Below are positions 1 through 9,048 of a stretch of 64,000 nt of DNA, piece by piece. The stretch spans positions 1-64,000 of the forward strand of contig OX638295.1 of assembly GCA_951812345.1 (NCBI GenBank). The letters are read 5' to 3'. Made by a program: the position numbers and the translations under genes. The notes beneath the pieces are model-generated. The model searched no databases, had not been told where the DNA came from, and worked only from the letters and a program-made list of their open reading frames with translations. The stretch comes from Rhodothermales bacterium. GTDB taxonomy: Bacteria; Bacteroidota; Rhodothermia; Rhodothermales; VXPQ01. Position 1 is the first letter of the stretch. Each line of letters starts with the position of its first letter.

Positions 1-176
1 CGGACAAACGCCTCCTCGGCGCTCTCTGTGAGCTGCTTCTTCCACGACTGTATCTGGTTCGGGTGTACCTCGAAGCGTTCGGCGAGTTCGGCCAGCGTGC
101 TGTCGCCGCGCATGGCGGCAAGGGCTACCTTCGCCTTGAACGAAGGACTATGGGTTCTGCGTGTACGTCTTGACAT
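1..176 (-). CDS. IS3 transposase OrfA, N-terminal part (partial)
   Basis: This is the first 58 or so residues of the helix-turn-helix protein OrfA, starting [20 protein letters not shown] at 176 and leaving the window at base 1. It is nearly identical to the OrfA at 37282-37572. OrfA binds the terminal repeats and, by frameshift with OrfB, gives the active transposase. The rest of the element lies outside the window, so whether this copy is intact cannot be judged. Confidence 0.9.
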   Translation of the reverse strand, partial: MSRRTRRTHSPSFKAKVALAAMRGDSTLAELAERFEVHPNQIQSWKKQLTESAEEAFV

Positions 177-267
177 GGGTCTCCTCTGGTTGATTGGGTC
201 GGAACAAGGTCGCAATATTACACCTTAAATTCCGCCGAAATCTGTCCAATCAAACCGAACCACCTCT
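1..267 (-). mobile_element. IS3-family insertion sequence, left end (copy 1, cut by window edge)
   Basis: This is the orfA-proximal end of the same IS3-family element that is complete at 37190-38476, lying in the opposite orientation and running off the window. The terminal bases (CCGAACCACCTCT read on the plus strand, ending at 267) match the left tip of the complete copy. The inserted end supplies the stop codon of the small gene at 250-468, so the insertion has truncated it. Confidence 0.9.
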
Positions 268-468
268 TTTCTCGATTACCTTCTTTACGGACAAGGAACG
301 TGAAAGGAGGTTTTCGTGGATGTACCTGAGTGCGAGGTGTATATCGATCTTTTCCGCATGTGAGGCATCCTTTTCGAGGAAGTCTTTCCAGGCTTTTTCG
401 ATAATGCCATTTTCAAGTATTTTATCATTAGATTTATGCGAATTCAGGGAATCGGATTTTTCAGGCAT
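250..468 (-). pseudogene. Small hypothetical protein truncated by IS insertion
   Basis: This 72-residue reading frame begins MPEKSDSLNSHKSNDK and is charged and helical-looking, with no family I recognise. Its last five or so residues and stop codon come from the IS3 tip that ends at 267, so the native C-terminus is missing. Base composition is more AT-rich than the flanking genes. The 200 bases upstream (469-671) are AT-rich and hold no convincing gene. It could be the remnant of a longer small protein or a spurious frame; codon choice looks plausible for coding but nothing more supports it. Confidence 0.35.
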
Positions 469-671
469 TTAGACCCCATGTTACCGTAGGTCGTAGCAAG
501 TTTTGCTTATCTTCTGTACGATAATAATGAAATATATCGGGATATGTTGTACGGAATTCGATTATTAGGAGTATTTGACAGATTCGCTGATGAACAATAA
601 GACGCAATTTTTGTGCGATCAGGGTTATTGCCTCCATAATTCCCATTCATGTAGCCGTGCCCTTATAAAAC

Positions 672-3077
672 CTACCGCCCCTGCCCGGCAATCCATGCGC
701 GCCGTTGCAGCAGATCGGGGTTGTCCGGGTATTGCGCAAGCAGGCGGTCCGTGTATTCGAGCGCGGCGTCCCACGCCTCCTGTTGCGCATGGAAAATGCT
801 CAGCGCGTTCAGGTAATCCGCGTGATCCGGGGCAAGGCGCAGCGCATTGGATAAAAGCCGTCCGGCTTGTTCGGCATTGCCCAGTTGCTGGTACGCCAGC
901 CCGGCGTTGTACTGCATGCGGGCATTCGAAGCGTCCAGCGCCGCCGCCCGCCCGAGGTGGGTCGCAGCCTCTTCGAGCTGCTCCGGCGTTTCGGCGAGGA
1001 ACAGGCCCAGCGTGTAATGCACCTCCGCAGCGTCCGGCTGCATGCGCACCGCTGCGCGCAGGGAGGCTTCGGCCTCGGCAGCCAGCGCTTCCGCCTGCGT
1101 GCCGCCCTGTCCCCGCGTGCGGTTAAGCAGCATGGCCAGGTTCAGGTGCGCCGGGACAAAGGTGGAGTCGATGCGGACGGCGGTCCGGTACGCTGCCGCA
1201 GCCGAGTCCGACCGGCCCAGGCGCTCGTGGAGAATGGCCAGATTCAGGTGCGAGGCGGCCTGGTCGTTCAGGGCGCGTTGTCCGTCGCGGTATTCCTTTA
1301 GGGCGTTCCGCCAGGCAATCGCCGTTTCGCTCGCATTGTCCCGGGTGTATCGCTCCGGCGCGATCTGCGCGAGCACGCGGGCCGCTTCCATCCGCACCAG
1401 CCCCACGGAATCGGTCAGCAGGGGCTCCAGTTTCGGGATCGCCGAGCGATCGGTTTCGGCGCGGTTCTGCGCTCCGAGGCGGCGTACGGCGGCAGCCCGC
1501 ACGAGAGGCGCTTCGTCGCCGAGCGCCTGGATGGCCATCTCCGAAGCACGGACGGTGTTATAGCGGTCCAGCAGCGTCAGCGCCGTGGCGCGCACGATAT
1601 CCGGAGCACCGGGATCTTCCATCAGCCGGATCAATTCCGGTTCGGCCTCCGGGGCTCCTTCCCGTCCCCCGGCAAGGGCCGTGGCGAACGAGGGCGGGCG
1701 TTCCGGTCCATGCCAGTCCTCGATCCGTTCGGCAGCCCATTCCGCGGAGCGGTCCGTATGACACCCCTGGCATACATTGGGTGCGCCGATTTGGGCCGAG
1801 AGATCGGGCCGGGGAATCTTGAAACTGTGATCCCGGCGGGGGTCTACCACCATATAGGTTCGCTCGGGCATATGGCAATCGACGCACTGCCCCCCTGCCG
1901 ATTCTTGCGGATGCCGGAGGTGCTCGAACGTGTCGTAGACGGCTGCGTCGTGGCATTGTCCGCAGAGCGCATTCCCCTCGAATTTCACCCGGGTCGTATG
2001 CGGGTCGTGGCAATCGGCGCACATCACGCCCTCCGCGTACATGCGGCTTTGCAGGAACGAACCGTACACGTACACCTCGTCGCGTATCTGTCCGTCGGCG
2101 AAGTACAGTTCCTCTTCGAGCAGTTCGGGCTCGTAATGGTCCAGGAAGGCGTTGCCGGCGATATGATCCGGGGAGACGATCCGGCGCCGGGAATGGCACG
2201 GCGCGCAGGTCTCCACCTGCTGGTGCGGCGCCGAAAGGGTCGCCGTGAGGCCGGACGAGACCCGGTCGTACGTTCCGGATTGCGCGTTTTCCACATGGGC
2301 CTCCCCGGGCCCGTGGCATGTCTCGCAGCTCACGTCGATTTCCGAAAAGGAGGTCTCGTAGGCGCCGGTAGCCAGATTGAAATTGCGTTGCAGGTTGGTG
2401 GAATGGCAATCCGCGCACATGTAATTCCAGTTCATGCCGTCGCCGGTCCAGTGGAGCCAGTCCGGAGGATCGATGCACTCGTCTTCCGTGAGGGAGAACC
2501 ACCGTTCGCCCTGCGTATCCCAGGCCACCGTGAACGCCTGCACGCGCCCGTTTTCCAGCGGGATGAGATATTGCTGGAGCGGTTCGTAGCCGAATGTGTA
2601 AGCGACCGGGAAGGTTTGCATGGTCCCGTCCGCGCCCTGCGTATGGATGAAGAAGCCTTCGTCTTCCCGGAAAAAGCGCGTTTCGACGCCGCAATGCCGA
2701 AACACGGCGTCGTCGAAATCGCCGAGTACGGTTTCCGGGAGGGCTTCTTCCATGGCCCGGTCGTGATCCGATCCTTCCCAGGCGAGGGCAGCTTCCGCAT
2801 GGCATCCCGCGCAGACTTCGCGGCCCACATACGCCGGGGCGATAGCGGCAGGGGATGCACGATCCGGGCCGCACCCGGATCCGATAAAAATGACCAGACA
2901 GGTCAAACAAAAAAGACCAATCCGGTCAATAAACTTGCCTGTCGCCGCGGATGCGCTATCGGAAAACAGCCGCCGGATCGCGCCGTATCGGCCGGAAGAC
3001 CGACCGAACGTACGCCGGATAAGGGCCGGGAACACGGACCGCCGCATAAAAAACGAACGAGGATTTTCGGAGGACAC
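672..3077 (-). CDS. Octaheme c-type cytochrome lipoprotein with HEAT-like and TPR C-terminus
   Basis: The 801-residue product has a hydrophobic stretch ending in a lipobox-like GSGC near residue 69. Eight CXXCH haem-attachment motifs follow, at about 89, 221, 251, 291, 353, 372, 398 and 436. From about 470 there are HEAT-like helical repeats, and from about 600 tetratricopeptide repeats to the end. The family resembles cytochrome c554/NrfA-type multihaem proteins (doubled CXXCH) linked to TPR repeats, so a periplasmic or outer-surface electron-transfer role is likely; the substrate is unknown. The chosen ATG leaves an unusually long 50-residue N-region; a start at residue 12 (MRRSV) or later is possible. 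It is divergent from the sulfatase at 3314. Confidence 0.8.
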   Translation of the reverse strand: MSSENPRSFFMRRSVFPALIRRTFGRSSGRYGAIRRLFSDSASAATGKFIDRIGLFCLTCLVIFIGSGCGPDRASPAAIAPAYVGREVCAGCHAEAALAWEGSDHDRAMEEALPETVLGDFDDAVFRHCGVETRFFREDEGFFIHTQGADGTMQTFPVAYTFGYEPLQQYLIPLENGRVQAFTVAWDTQGERWFSLTEDECIDPPDWLHWTGDGMNWNYMCADCHSTNLQRNFNLATGAYETSFSEIDVSCETCHGPGEAHVENAQSGTYDRVSSGLTATLSAPHQQVETCAPCHSRRRIVSPDHIAGNAFLDHYEPELLEEELYFADGQIRDEVYVYGSFLQSRMYAEGVMCADCHDPHTTRVKFEGNALCGQCHDAAVYDTFEHLRHPQESAGGQCVDCHMPERTYMVVDPRRDHSFKIPRPDLSAQIGAPNVCQGCHTDRSAEWAAERIEDWHGPERPPSFATALAGGREGAPEAEPELIRLMEDPGAPDIVRATALTLLDRYNTVRASEMAIQALGDEAPLVRAAAVRRLGAQNRAETDRSAIPKLEPLLTDSVGLVRMEAARVLAQIAPERYTRDNASETAIAWRNALKEYRDGQRALNDQAASHLNLAILHERLGRSDSAAAAYRTAVRIDSTFVPAHLNLAMLLNRTRGQGGTQAEALAAEAEASLRAAVRMQPDAAEVHYTLGLFLAETPEQLEEAATHLGRAAALDASNARMQYNAGLAYQQLGNAEQAGRLLSNALRLAPDHADYLNALSIFHAQQEAWDAALEYTDRLLAQYPDNPDLLQRRAWIAGQGR

Positions 3078-3120
3078 AGGCGCTTTCGGGATGCGCGGTA
3101 GGCTTATACGGTCTACCCAA

Positions 3121-3140
3121 AGTATACTGTGGAGTATACC
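3121..3140. promoter_or_regulatory. Possible operator: two AGTATAC-type half-palindromes
   Basis: Between the divergent cytochrome (minus) and sulfatase (plus) genes lies AGTATACT followed four bases later by AGTATACC. AGTATACT is itself a perfect palindrome, so the block reads as two adjacent dyads. This is the kind of site a dimeric repressor uses, but no cognate regulator gene is nearby, so the call is tentative. Confidence 0.25.
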
Positions 3141-3313
3141 ATTTGCCGGGGTTTTATGTCAGGCTGACCGCTCTCGCGGACCCGCCCCATCGAACGGATC
3201 AAAGGATTTTAAGTTGTATCCTGTACCGGTTCGCGGACGATTCCTCTTGACACTGTCCGCCGGAAAACTTATCTGTAACCATTCCTTCGGATTTCTCGAC
3301 ATTCCATAAAACC

Positions 3314-4771
3314 ATGCGTCTTTTCGTCCGTACGTTCCTTGTTTTCGTTTTTGCATTCGCCGGCGCGTTGTCTGTCCGGGCACAGTCCGGCGATGCACCC
3401 CGGAACGTCGTGTTTATTCTGAGCGACGACCACCGGTACGACTTCATGGGATTCCATGAGCGGGCCCCCGATTTTCTCGAAACCCCGAACATGGATCGCA
3501 TGGCCCGGGAAGGGCTGCATCTGCGCAACGCGTTCGTGACCACGGCGTTGTGTTCGCCCAGCCGCGCTTCCATTCTTACCGGGCAATATGCGCATAACCA
3601 CGGCGTGGTGGACAACCAGCGGCTGGTGCCGGAGGGCACTACGTTTTTCCCGGAATTACTCCAGGAGTCAGGCTACGAGACCGCTTTCGTGGGGAAATGG
3701 CACATGGGTTCTTCCACCGACTCGCCTCGCCCGGGCTTCGATTACTGGGTGAGTTTCCGGGGGCAGGGCGTCTATATGAATCCCGAACTGAACGTCAACG
3801 GGTCGCGCAGCCCGCACCTCGGTCACACGTCGGACCTGTTGACGGATTACGCCCTCCGGTGGCTGGATAACCGGGATGCGGACCGTCCGTTTTTTCTGTA
3901 CCTCTCGCACAAGGCGGTTCATGCCGAGTTCATTCCTCCGGAGCGGTACGCAGGCCGGTATGCGGACACGCCGCTGGAGTACCCCGTCACGATGGCGAAC
4001 ACGGAGCAGAACTATCTCTCCAAACCCCGGTGGGTCAAGGAGCAGCGCTATAGCTGGCACGGCGTCGATCACATGTACCACGGCGATCTTGTGTACGATC
4101 AGTTCTACCGGCGCTATGCGGAGACCTTGCTGAGCGTCGACGACAGCATCGGGCGCGTACTGGATTATCTCGAAGAACAGGGCCTTACGGACGAAACGCT
4201 GGTCGTGTACATGGGGGACAACGGATTCCTGTTCGGCGAGCACGGGCTGATCGACAAGCGTAACGCCTATGAGGAGTCCATGCGCGTACCCATGCTCGCG
4301 TATGCGCCGGGACACATTGCGCCGGGCGGCGTGCTCGATCAGATGATCCTGAACATAGACGTCGCTCCGACTTTCCTGACGTTGGCCGGCGTGGAGACGC
4401 CTGCGAGAATGGATGGACGTTCGTTCCTGCCGCTTCTTTCCGGCGCGTCCATTCCCGACTGGCGGACCGAATTCGTGTACGAATACTTCTGGGAGTTTCC
4501 CTTTCCCCATACCCCCACGGTGTATGCGCTCCGCGGCGACCGGTACAAGTACATGTTCTACCACGGCGTCTGGGACATAAACGAACTGTACGACCTCGAA
4601 CGGGACCCGTTCGAGCAGCATAACCTCATCAACAGCCCGGATCACCAGGAACGCATCCTCGAAATGCAGGCCCGGCTTTTCGAAACGCTGGAGGCCGACG
4701 ATGCGGTGGATGTGCAGTTCCGCCGTCCGGGACGATTCCAGGCCGGCGAGCGTCTTCTGGATGCGGAATAG
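3314..4771 (+). CDS. Secreted arylsulfatase (sulfatase family S1)
   Basis: This 485-residue protein has an N-terminal signal peptide (residues 1-23, cut after VRAQ) and the metal-binding start of the alkaline-phosphatase-fold sulfatases (FILSDDH, 35-40). The formylglycine signature CSPSR has Cys80 as the residue matured to formylglycine. A later GDNGF segment around residue 300 supplies further active-site residues. It should remove sulfate esters from sugars or polysaccharides in the periplasm or outside the cell. No formylglycine-generating or radical-SAM maturase gene is in the window, so maturation must be supplied elsewhere. It stands alone, divergent from the cytochrome gene and 81 bases ahead of recG. 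Confidence 0.92.
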   Translation: MRLFVRTFLVFVFAFAGALSVRAQSGDAPRNVVFILSDDHRYDFMGFHERAPDFLETPNMDRMAREGLHLRNAFVTTALCSPSRASILTGQYAHNHGVVDNQRLVPEGTTFFPELLQESGYETAFVGKWHMGSSTDSPRPGFDYWVSFRGQGVYMNPELNVNGSRSPHLGHTSDLLTDYALRWLDNRDADRPFFLYLSHKAVHAEFIPPERYAGRYADTPLEYPVTMANTEQNYLSKPRWVKEQRYSWHGVDHMYHGDLVYDQFYRRYAETLLSVDDSIGRVLDYLEEQGLTDETLVVYMGDNGFLFGEHGLIDKRNAYEESMRVPMLAYAPGHIAPGGVLDQMILNIDVAPTFLTLAGVETPARMDGRSFLPLLSGASIPDWRTEFVYEYFWEFPFPHTPTVYALRGDRYKYMFYHGVWDINELYDLERDPFEQHNLINSPDHQERILEMQARLFETLEADDAVDVQFRRPGRFQAGERLLDAE

Positions 4772-4852
4772 CGGACCGCGTTCGCATACGGACGGAATGC
4801 CGCCGGTTATATTGTAAGGAGCAAGGAATCTCCCGAACCAATTCCCGCCGCC

Positions 4853-6952
4853 ATGTCGATAAGCCTTCTGCAGCAGGGCGTGCAGCACGTGCAGGGGATC
4901 ACGGGTCGCCGCGTGGATGTGCTTGCGGAGGCAGGAGTGCGGACGGTCCGCGACCTGCTGCACTACTATCCGCGGCGCTACCTTGACCGGTCCTCCATCG
5001 TTCCGATCCGGGCGTTGCGCGGCGACATGTCTTCGATTACGGTGGTGGGCGAGGTGATTCTTGCGGATACGGTGAGGGGGCGAACCGGGCAGCGGTTCGA
5101 ACTGATCGTACAGGACGAGGGCGGCCAGGTCATGAAATGCGTCTGGTTCAAGGGCGCCAAGTGGATAAAGGGACGTTTCTCCAAAGGCGACCGGGCTGCG
5201 TTCCATGGGAAGCCCCAGCGCTACGGCGGCATGTTTTCGATGGCGCACCCGGATTTCGACAAACTGGACGCGGAAAGCCGGACCCTCGATACCGGGCGCA
5301 TCATTGCGTTGTATCCCGGCGGCGCGGCGCTGACCGGCGTAGGGCTGACCAGCCGCGCCTTCCGGCATATCATCCACGATTTTTTTACGCAGCACGGGGA
5401 GGAGATTCCGGAATCGTTTCCCTCCGATATCTGCGAGGCCGCGCAGTTGATGGACGGCCCTGCTGCGCTGCGCGCTATCCATTTCCCGGAAGACCGGGAC
5501 GAACTCGAAGCGGCGCAGCGCCGGCTGAAGTTCGAGGAACTCTTTTCCATCCAGATCATGCTGGCGCAGTTGCGCCGCCGCCGGATCGTGCACGCGGGTC
5601 CCCGGTTCGATGCGCCGGGCGCGCTTATGAAGCAGTTTCTCCAGGATGGTCTTCCCTTCGAACTGACCGGAGCGCAGCGGTCCGCGCTGAAAGACATTGC
5701 CCGGGACATGCGGAGCGGCAAGCAGATGCGCCGCCTTCTGCAAGGCGATGTGGGGAGCGGCAAGACCGTCGTCGCCGTTGCGGCGATGCTTCATGCGCTG
5801 GATAGCGGCTACCAAAGCGCATTCATGGCGCCTACGGAAATTCTGGCGGAGCAGCATTACGCCAATTTGCGCAAGTACCTCGACCCGCTGGGCGTGCGGA
5901 TACGGCTCCTTATCGGGGGATTGCCCAAGGCGGAGCGCGAAAAGATTCTTTCGGATATTGCGGAAGGGCAGGCAAACATTGCGGTCGGCACCCATGCGCT
6001 CATCCAGGAAGATGTGACGTTCCGGCAGCTGGGTCTGGCGATCGTCGACGAACAACACCGGTTCGGGGTGATGCAGCGCGCCCGCATGTTTGAAATGGGC
6101 GCCCGACCGCACATGCTGCTCATGACCGCTACGCCGATTCCGCGTTCGCTCGCGATGACGCTCTACGGCGATCTCAACGTATCGATCATGAAAGAAATGC
6201 CGGCGGGAAGGCGCCCGGTGCGCACGGCGCTGCGCTACGACAAAAGCCGGGAGCAGGTGTATGCCTTCGTGCGCGGCGAGATCGCAAAGGGACGGCAGTG
6301 TTACATCGTGTATCCGCTGGTGGAAGAGTCCGAAAAAATGGACCTCAAGGACGCCGAATCCGGGCATGCGGAGTTGAAGAAGATATTTGCTCCGCACAAG
6401 GTGGGGCTGATCCACGGACGGATGTCGCGGGGCGAGAAAGAGGACACCATGACCCTGTTTCACCGGGCCGATTTCAAGGTGCTGGTCGCTACGACGGTGA
6501 TCGAGGTAGGGGTGGACGTGTCGAATGCCACCATCATGATCGTCGAGCATGCCGAACGGTTCGGGTTGAGCCAGCTGCACCAGTTGCGGGGCCGGGTGGG
6601 CCGGGGCGGGGAGCAGAGTTACTGCATTCTCATGGCGGACTACAAGTGTACGCACGAAGCCCGCGAGCGCTTGCAGGTGATGGTGGATACGAACGACGGC
6701 TTTCGGATCAGCGAGGCCGATCTGAAGATCCGCGGGGCCGGCGACTTTTTCGGCACCAGGCAGAGCGGCCTGCCGGAGTTGAAAATTGCCGAGTTACCGG
6801 GGGATGTGGAACTCCTCACGGAGGCTCGCGACCTGGCCTTCGGACTGGTTAAACGCGATCCCGATCTGAAGGAATCCGGTCATGCGGCGCTGCGGGAACA
6901 CCTCCACGCCGTGTACGGGGACCGGGGCATGGGACTTTCCCGCGTCGGCTGA
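4853..6952 (+). CDS. recG: ATP-dependent DNA helicase RecG
   Basis: At 699 residues this is the usual length for RecG, the helicase that reverses stalled replication forks and branch-migrates Holliday junctions. The N-terminal wedge/OB domain includes the LLHYYPRRYLDRS motif near residue 40. It is followed by superfamily-2 helicase motifs: Walker A GDVGSGKT near 298, the DEQH box near 398, TATPIPRS near 424, and GRVGRGG near 580. All key motifs are intact. An AAGGAG sequence lies about 30 bases upstream of the ATG, too far to act as its ribosome-binding site, so the exact start is slightly uncertain. Confidence 0.97.
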   Translation: MSISLLQQGVQHVQGITGRRVDVLAEAGVRTVRDLLHYYPRRYLDRSSIVPIRALRGDMSSITVVGEVILADTVRGRTGQRFELIVQDEGGQVMKCVWFKGAKWIKGRFSKGDRAAFHGKPQRYGGMFSMAHPDFDKLDAESRTLDTGRIIALYPGGAALTGVGLTSRAFRHIIHDFFTQHGEEIPESFPSDICEAAQLMDGPAALRAIHFPEDRDELEAAQRRLKFEELFSIQIMLAQLRRRRIVHAGPRFDAPGALMKQFLQDGLPFELTGAQRSALKDIARDMRSGKQMRRLLQGDVGSGKTVVAVAAMLHALDSGYQSAFMAPTEILAEQHYANLRKYLDPLGVRIRLLIGGLPKAEREKILSDIAEGQANIAVGTHALIQEDVTFRQLGLAIVDEQHRFGVMQRARMFEMGARPHMLLMTATPIPRSLAMTLYGDLNVSIMKEMPAGRRPVRTALRYDKSREQVYAFVRGEIAKGRQCYIVYPLVEESEKMDLKDAESGHAELKKIFAPHKVGLIHGRMSRGEKEDTMTLFHRADFKVLVATTVIEVGVDVSNATIMIVEHAERFGLSQLHQLRGRVGRGGEQSYCILMADYKCTHEARERLQVMVDTNDGFRISEADLKIRGAGDFFGTRQSGLPELKIAELPGDVELLTEARDLAFGLVKRDPDLKESGHAALREHLHAVYGDRGMGLSRVG

Positions 6953-6969
6953 ACGCGGGGCCGGTTTGG

Positions 6970-7566
6970 CTACGGGGCGCGCACGATCTTACCCGGAAGC
7001 GGGCGTACGGCGCTTGCTTTTTTGGCGGCAGGCGCCGGTTGCGATATCTCCCGCGGCTTTCTCCACAGCGGGACGGACGAACAGGGTTCGCCGTACATCA
7101 ATTTGGCGGCCACCTGCTGCAATTTTGTCGTGGCCAGCAGGTAGGCGGCGGGCGGGACGACGCCGCTGCCGCATCCTTTGACGACTACGGGCTTTCCTCC
7201 GTAGGGAGACCAGTCTGTGGATTCGAGCGCCCGCGCGAAATGATCCCGGATCAGGTCCTCCGCCCGGCCCAGGGCTACGGAGCAGGCGACGGGTTCCAGT
7301 TTCGACGCCGCCAGCATCCATGCCCAGGTAGGAATGATCGCATCCGCTGAGCAGAAGACCGCCACGTGGTGGTCTGCGTACTGCGCCCATTCGTGCGTTT
7401 TCATCGCTGCACGGAAGTCCTTTTCGCGCAGCATGATCTCCTGAAACAGGAATGGGGCGATATCGAATTCCGTGACAGGCCGGTTATCCCACAGATCTTC
7501 CAGATTGAACACGACCAGGTCGCTCTGGGCCACGCGATTGGTGATTTCCCCTGGATTCGGTTCCAT
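6970..7566 (-). CDS. DUF2480 family protein
   Basis: This 198-residue protein matches the DUF2480 family known from Bacteroidota. It has the NRVAQSDLVVFNLEDLW start, the central CSADAIIPTWAWML block and the GKPVVVKGCGSG block with conserved cysteines. The biochemical role of the family is not established. It lies 42 bases downstream of a cysteine desulfurase on the same strand, so co-transcription is likely. That context, plus the conserved cysteines, fits a part in iron-sulfur or sulfur metabolism; this is inference. The C-terminal 40 residues are basic and proline-rich and look like a lineage-specific tail. Confidence 0.85.
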   Translation of the reverse strand: MEPNPGEITNRVAQSDLVVFNLEDLWDNRPVTEFDIAPFLFQEIMLREKDFRAAMKTHEWAQYADHHVAVFCSADAIIPTWAWMLAASKLEPVACSVALGRAEDLIRDHFARALESTDWSPYGGKPVVVKGCGSGVVPPAAYLLATTKLQQVAAKLMYGEPCSSVPLWRKPREISQPAPAAKKASAVRPLPGKIVRAP

Positions 7567-7608
7567 GCGGAATAGGGATGGAAGTGGGTGTTCTCCGGCG
7601 AAAAGACG

Positions 7609-8769
7609 TCAGGCGGAAGCCACGGCCGTTTGTTTTACGGAGCAGACGCACTGCTCGATCAGGTAGACTGTGCGATCTACTTCGTCTTCGGTGGTGAACC
7701 GTCCGAGGCTGAGACGCAGCGTGGACAGGGCTTGTTCGCTCGACAGGCCCATGGCCCGGAGCACATGGCTCGGCTCGCCGCTGCCGCTGGAACAGGCGCT
7801 GCCGGCGGAAAAGGCAAGGTTGCGGCACGCCGTAATCATATGAGCCCCCCCGATGCCTTCGAATCGGATGCTGGACGTTTGCGGCAGGCGAGGCACATGC
7901 TGCGGGACATTCAAATGGGCGCCGGGAAGCTCGAGAAGGCGGCTTTCCAAGCGGTTCTGCAAGCGCTCCATGCGTTTCCTGAAGTCTTCCATTTCCCGGC
8001 AGGCGATTTCGGCGGCTTTTCCCATTCCCACGATGCCCGGCACATTCAGCGTTCCCGAACGGCGCCCGTTTTCGTGACCGCCCCCGTCGAGGAGCGGCGT
8101 AATGCGCACCCGGGGATCGCGCCGGCGCACATACAAGGCGCCGGCGCCCTTCGGGCCATAGAACTTGTGCGCCGAGCAGACGAGCAGGTCCGCCAGTCCG
8201 GCGTGGACCGGTATTTTGCCCACGGCCTGGGTGGCGTCCGTCATAAAAAGCACGCCCCGGGAGCGGGCTATTTCCGATACGCCTTCTACGGGCTGGATCG
8301 TGCCTGCCTCGTTGTTCGCCCACATCACGGAAACGAGAATCGTGTCGTCGCGGAGGGCGTGCTCCAGCGCATCGAGATCGAGTTGTCCGTACGCATCCAC
8401 GGGCAGGTACGTGACCTCGTATCCTTTTCGTTCCAGCGCGCGGTGTGCGTTGAGCACCGCCCGGTGTTCGGCCTGCACCGTAACGAGGTGGCGTCCCTTG
8501 GACGCGTACATTTCCGCCACTCCCTTGATGGCCGCATTGGCTCCCTCGGTAGCCCCGGAGGTGAACACGATTTCCCCCGGTTCCGCCGAGAGGGCGGCAG
8601 CCACTTGCTCCCGGGCTTGTTCGCAGGCTTCCTCCGCAGCCCAGCCGAGGGCATGTCCTTTGCTGGAGGGATTGCCGTACTGCCCGCAAAACCAGGGAAG
8701 CATGGCTTGCAGGACCCGTTCGTCCACCGGCGTGGACGCATTGTAATCGAGATAGACGATTCCCTTCAT
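7609..8769 (-). CDS. Cysteine desulfurase (NifS/IscS type)
   Basis: This 386-residue fold-type I PLP enzyme takes sulfur from cysteine to give alanine and a persulfide for Fe-S cluster or thio-cofactor assembly. It has the N-terminal YLDYNASTP motif, His102 stacking on PLP (QAEHRAV), the PLP lysine Lys202 in SAHKFYGPKG, and the catalytic loop Cys326 in SAGSACSSGSG. The loop reads SAGSAC where many IscS proteins have ATGSAC, but the cysteine is present. It heads an apparent two-gene unit with the DUF2480 gene. The upstream gap shared with the ATPase at 9049 carries part of a dispersed repeat. No iscU, sufE or hscA gene is nearby. Confidence 0.93.
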   Translation of the reverse strand: MKGIVYLDYNASTPVDERVLQAMLPWFCGQYGNPSSKGHALGWAAEEACEQAREQVAAALSAEPGEIVFTSGATEGANAAIKGVAEMYASKGRHLVTVQAEHRAVLNAHRALERKGYEVTYLPVDAYGQLDLDALEHALRDDTILVSVMWANNEAGTIQPVEGVSEIARSRGVLFMTDATQAVGKIPVHAGLADLLVCSAHKFYGPKGAGALYVRRRDPRVRITPLLDGGGHENGRRSGTLNVPGIVGMGKAAEIACREMEDFRKRMERLQNRLESRLLELPGAHLNVPQHVPRLPQTSSIRFEGIGGAHMITACRNLAFSAGSACSSGSGEPSHVLRAMGLSSEQALSTLRLSLGRFTTEDEVDRTVYLIEQCVCSVKQTAVASA

Positions 8770-8883
8770 GGCCGTGATGGGCGGGTCGCCGGCCGCTGGC
8801 GGGCGATTACCGCGCGGGTGATGGATGTTGGGTATCGAACAGGTACAACATATTGTAACGCATGAAACGGGGGATATATCCCC

Positions 8884-8987
8884 AATGAGAAATGACGCGG
8901 CCAGCGTGCCACTCGCAGCCTCCCGAAGGGCGCATCACGCACGAACGTGACGCGCTGATCGAAGCGGTTTTGATCAGAGTATCTTAT
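8884..8987. repeat. Dispersed repeat A, right part (copy A1)
   Basis: About 100 bases here match the right half of the copy at 24766-25024: the CCAGCGTGCC and CCTCCCGAAGGGCGC blocks, then an end reading TTTGATCAGAGTATC. The left end with its terminal inverted repeat is missing. It lies in the gap between the divergent cysteine desulfurase and AAA ATPase genes, so it may carry or disturb promoters for either. Confidence 0.75.
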
Positions 8988-9048
8988 ACTATACCTGCCG
9001 GGTCGTATGCAGGATGCGACCGTGTGGAACCGGAAGCACAGGGACGAC

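Noticed and set aside
461-646. A 61-codon minus-strand frame upstream of the IS-truncated small gene
   Set aside because: It is in AT-rich non-coding-like sequence, has no ribosome site or family features, and overlaps the start of the better candidate.
3668-6655. A 995-codon open frame on the minus strand across the sulfatase and recG genes
   Set aside because: It is antisense to two genes with complete motifs. Long antisense frames are common in high-GC DNA, and its translation is rich in His/Arg/Pro with no domain.
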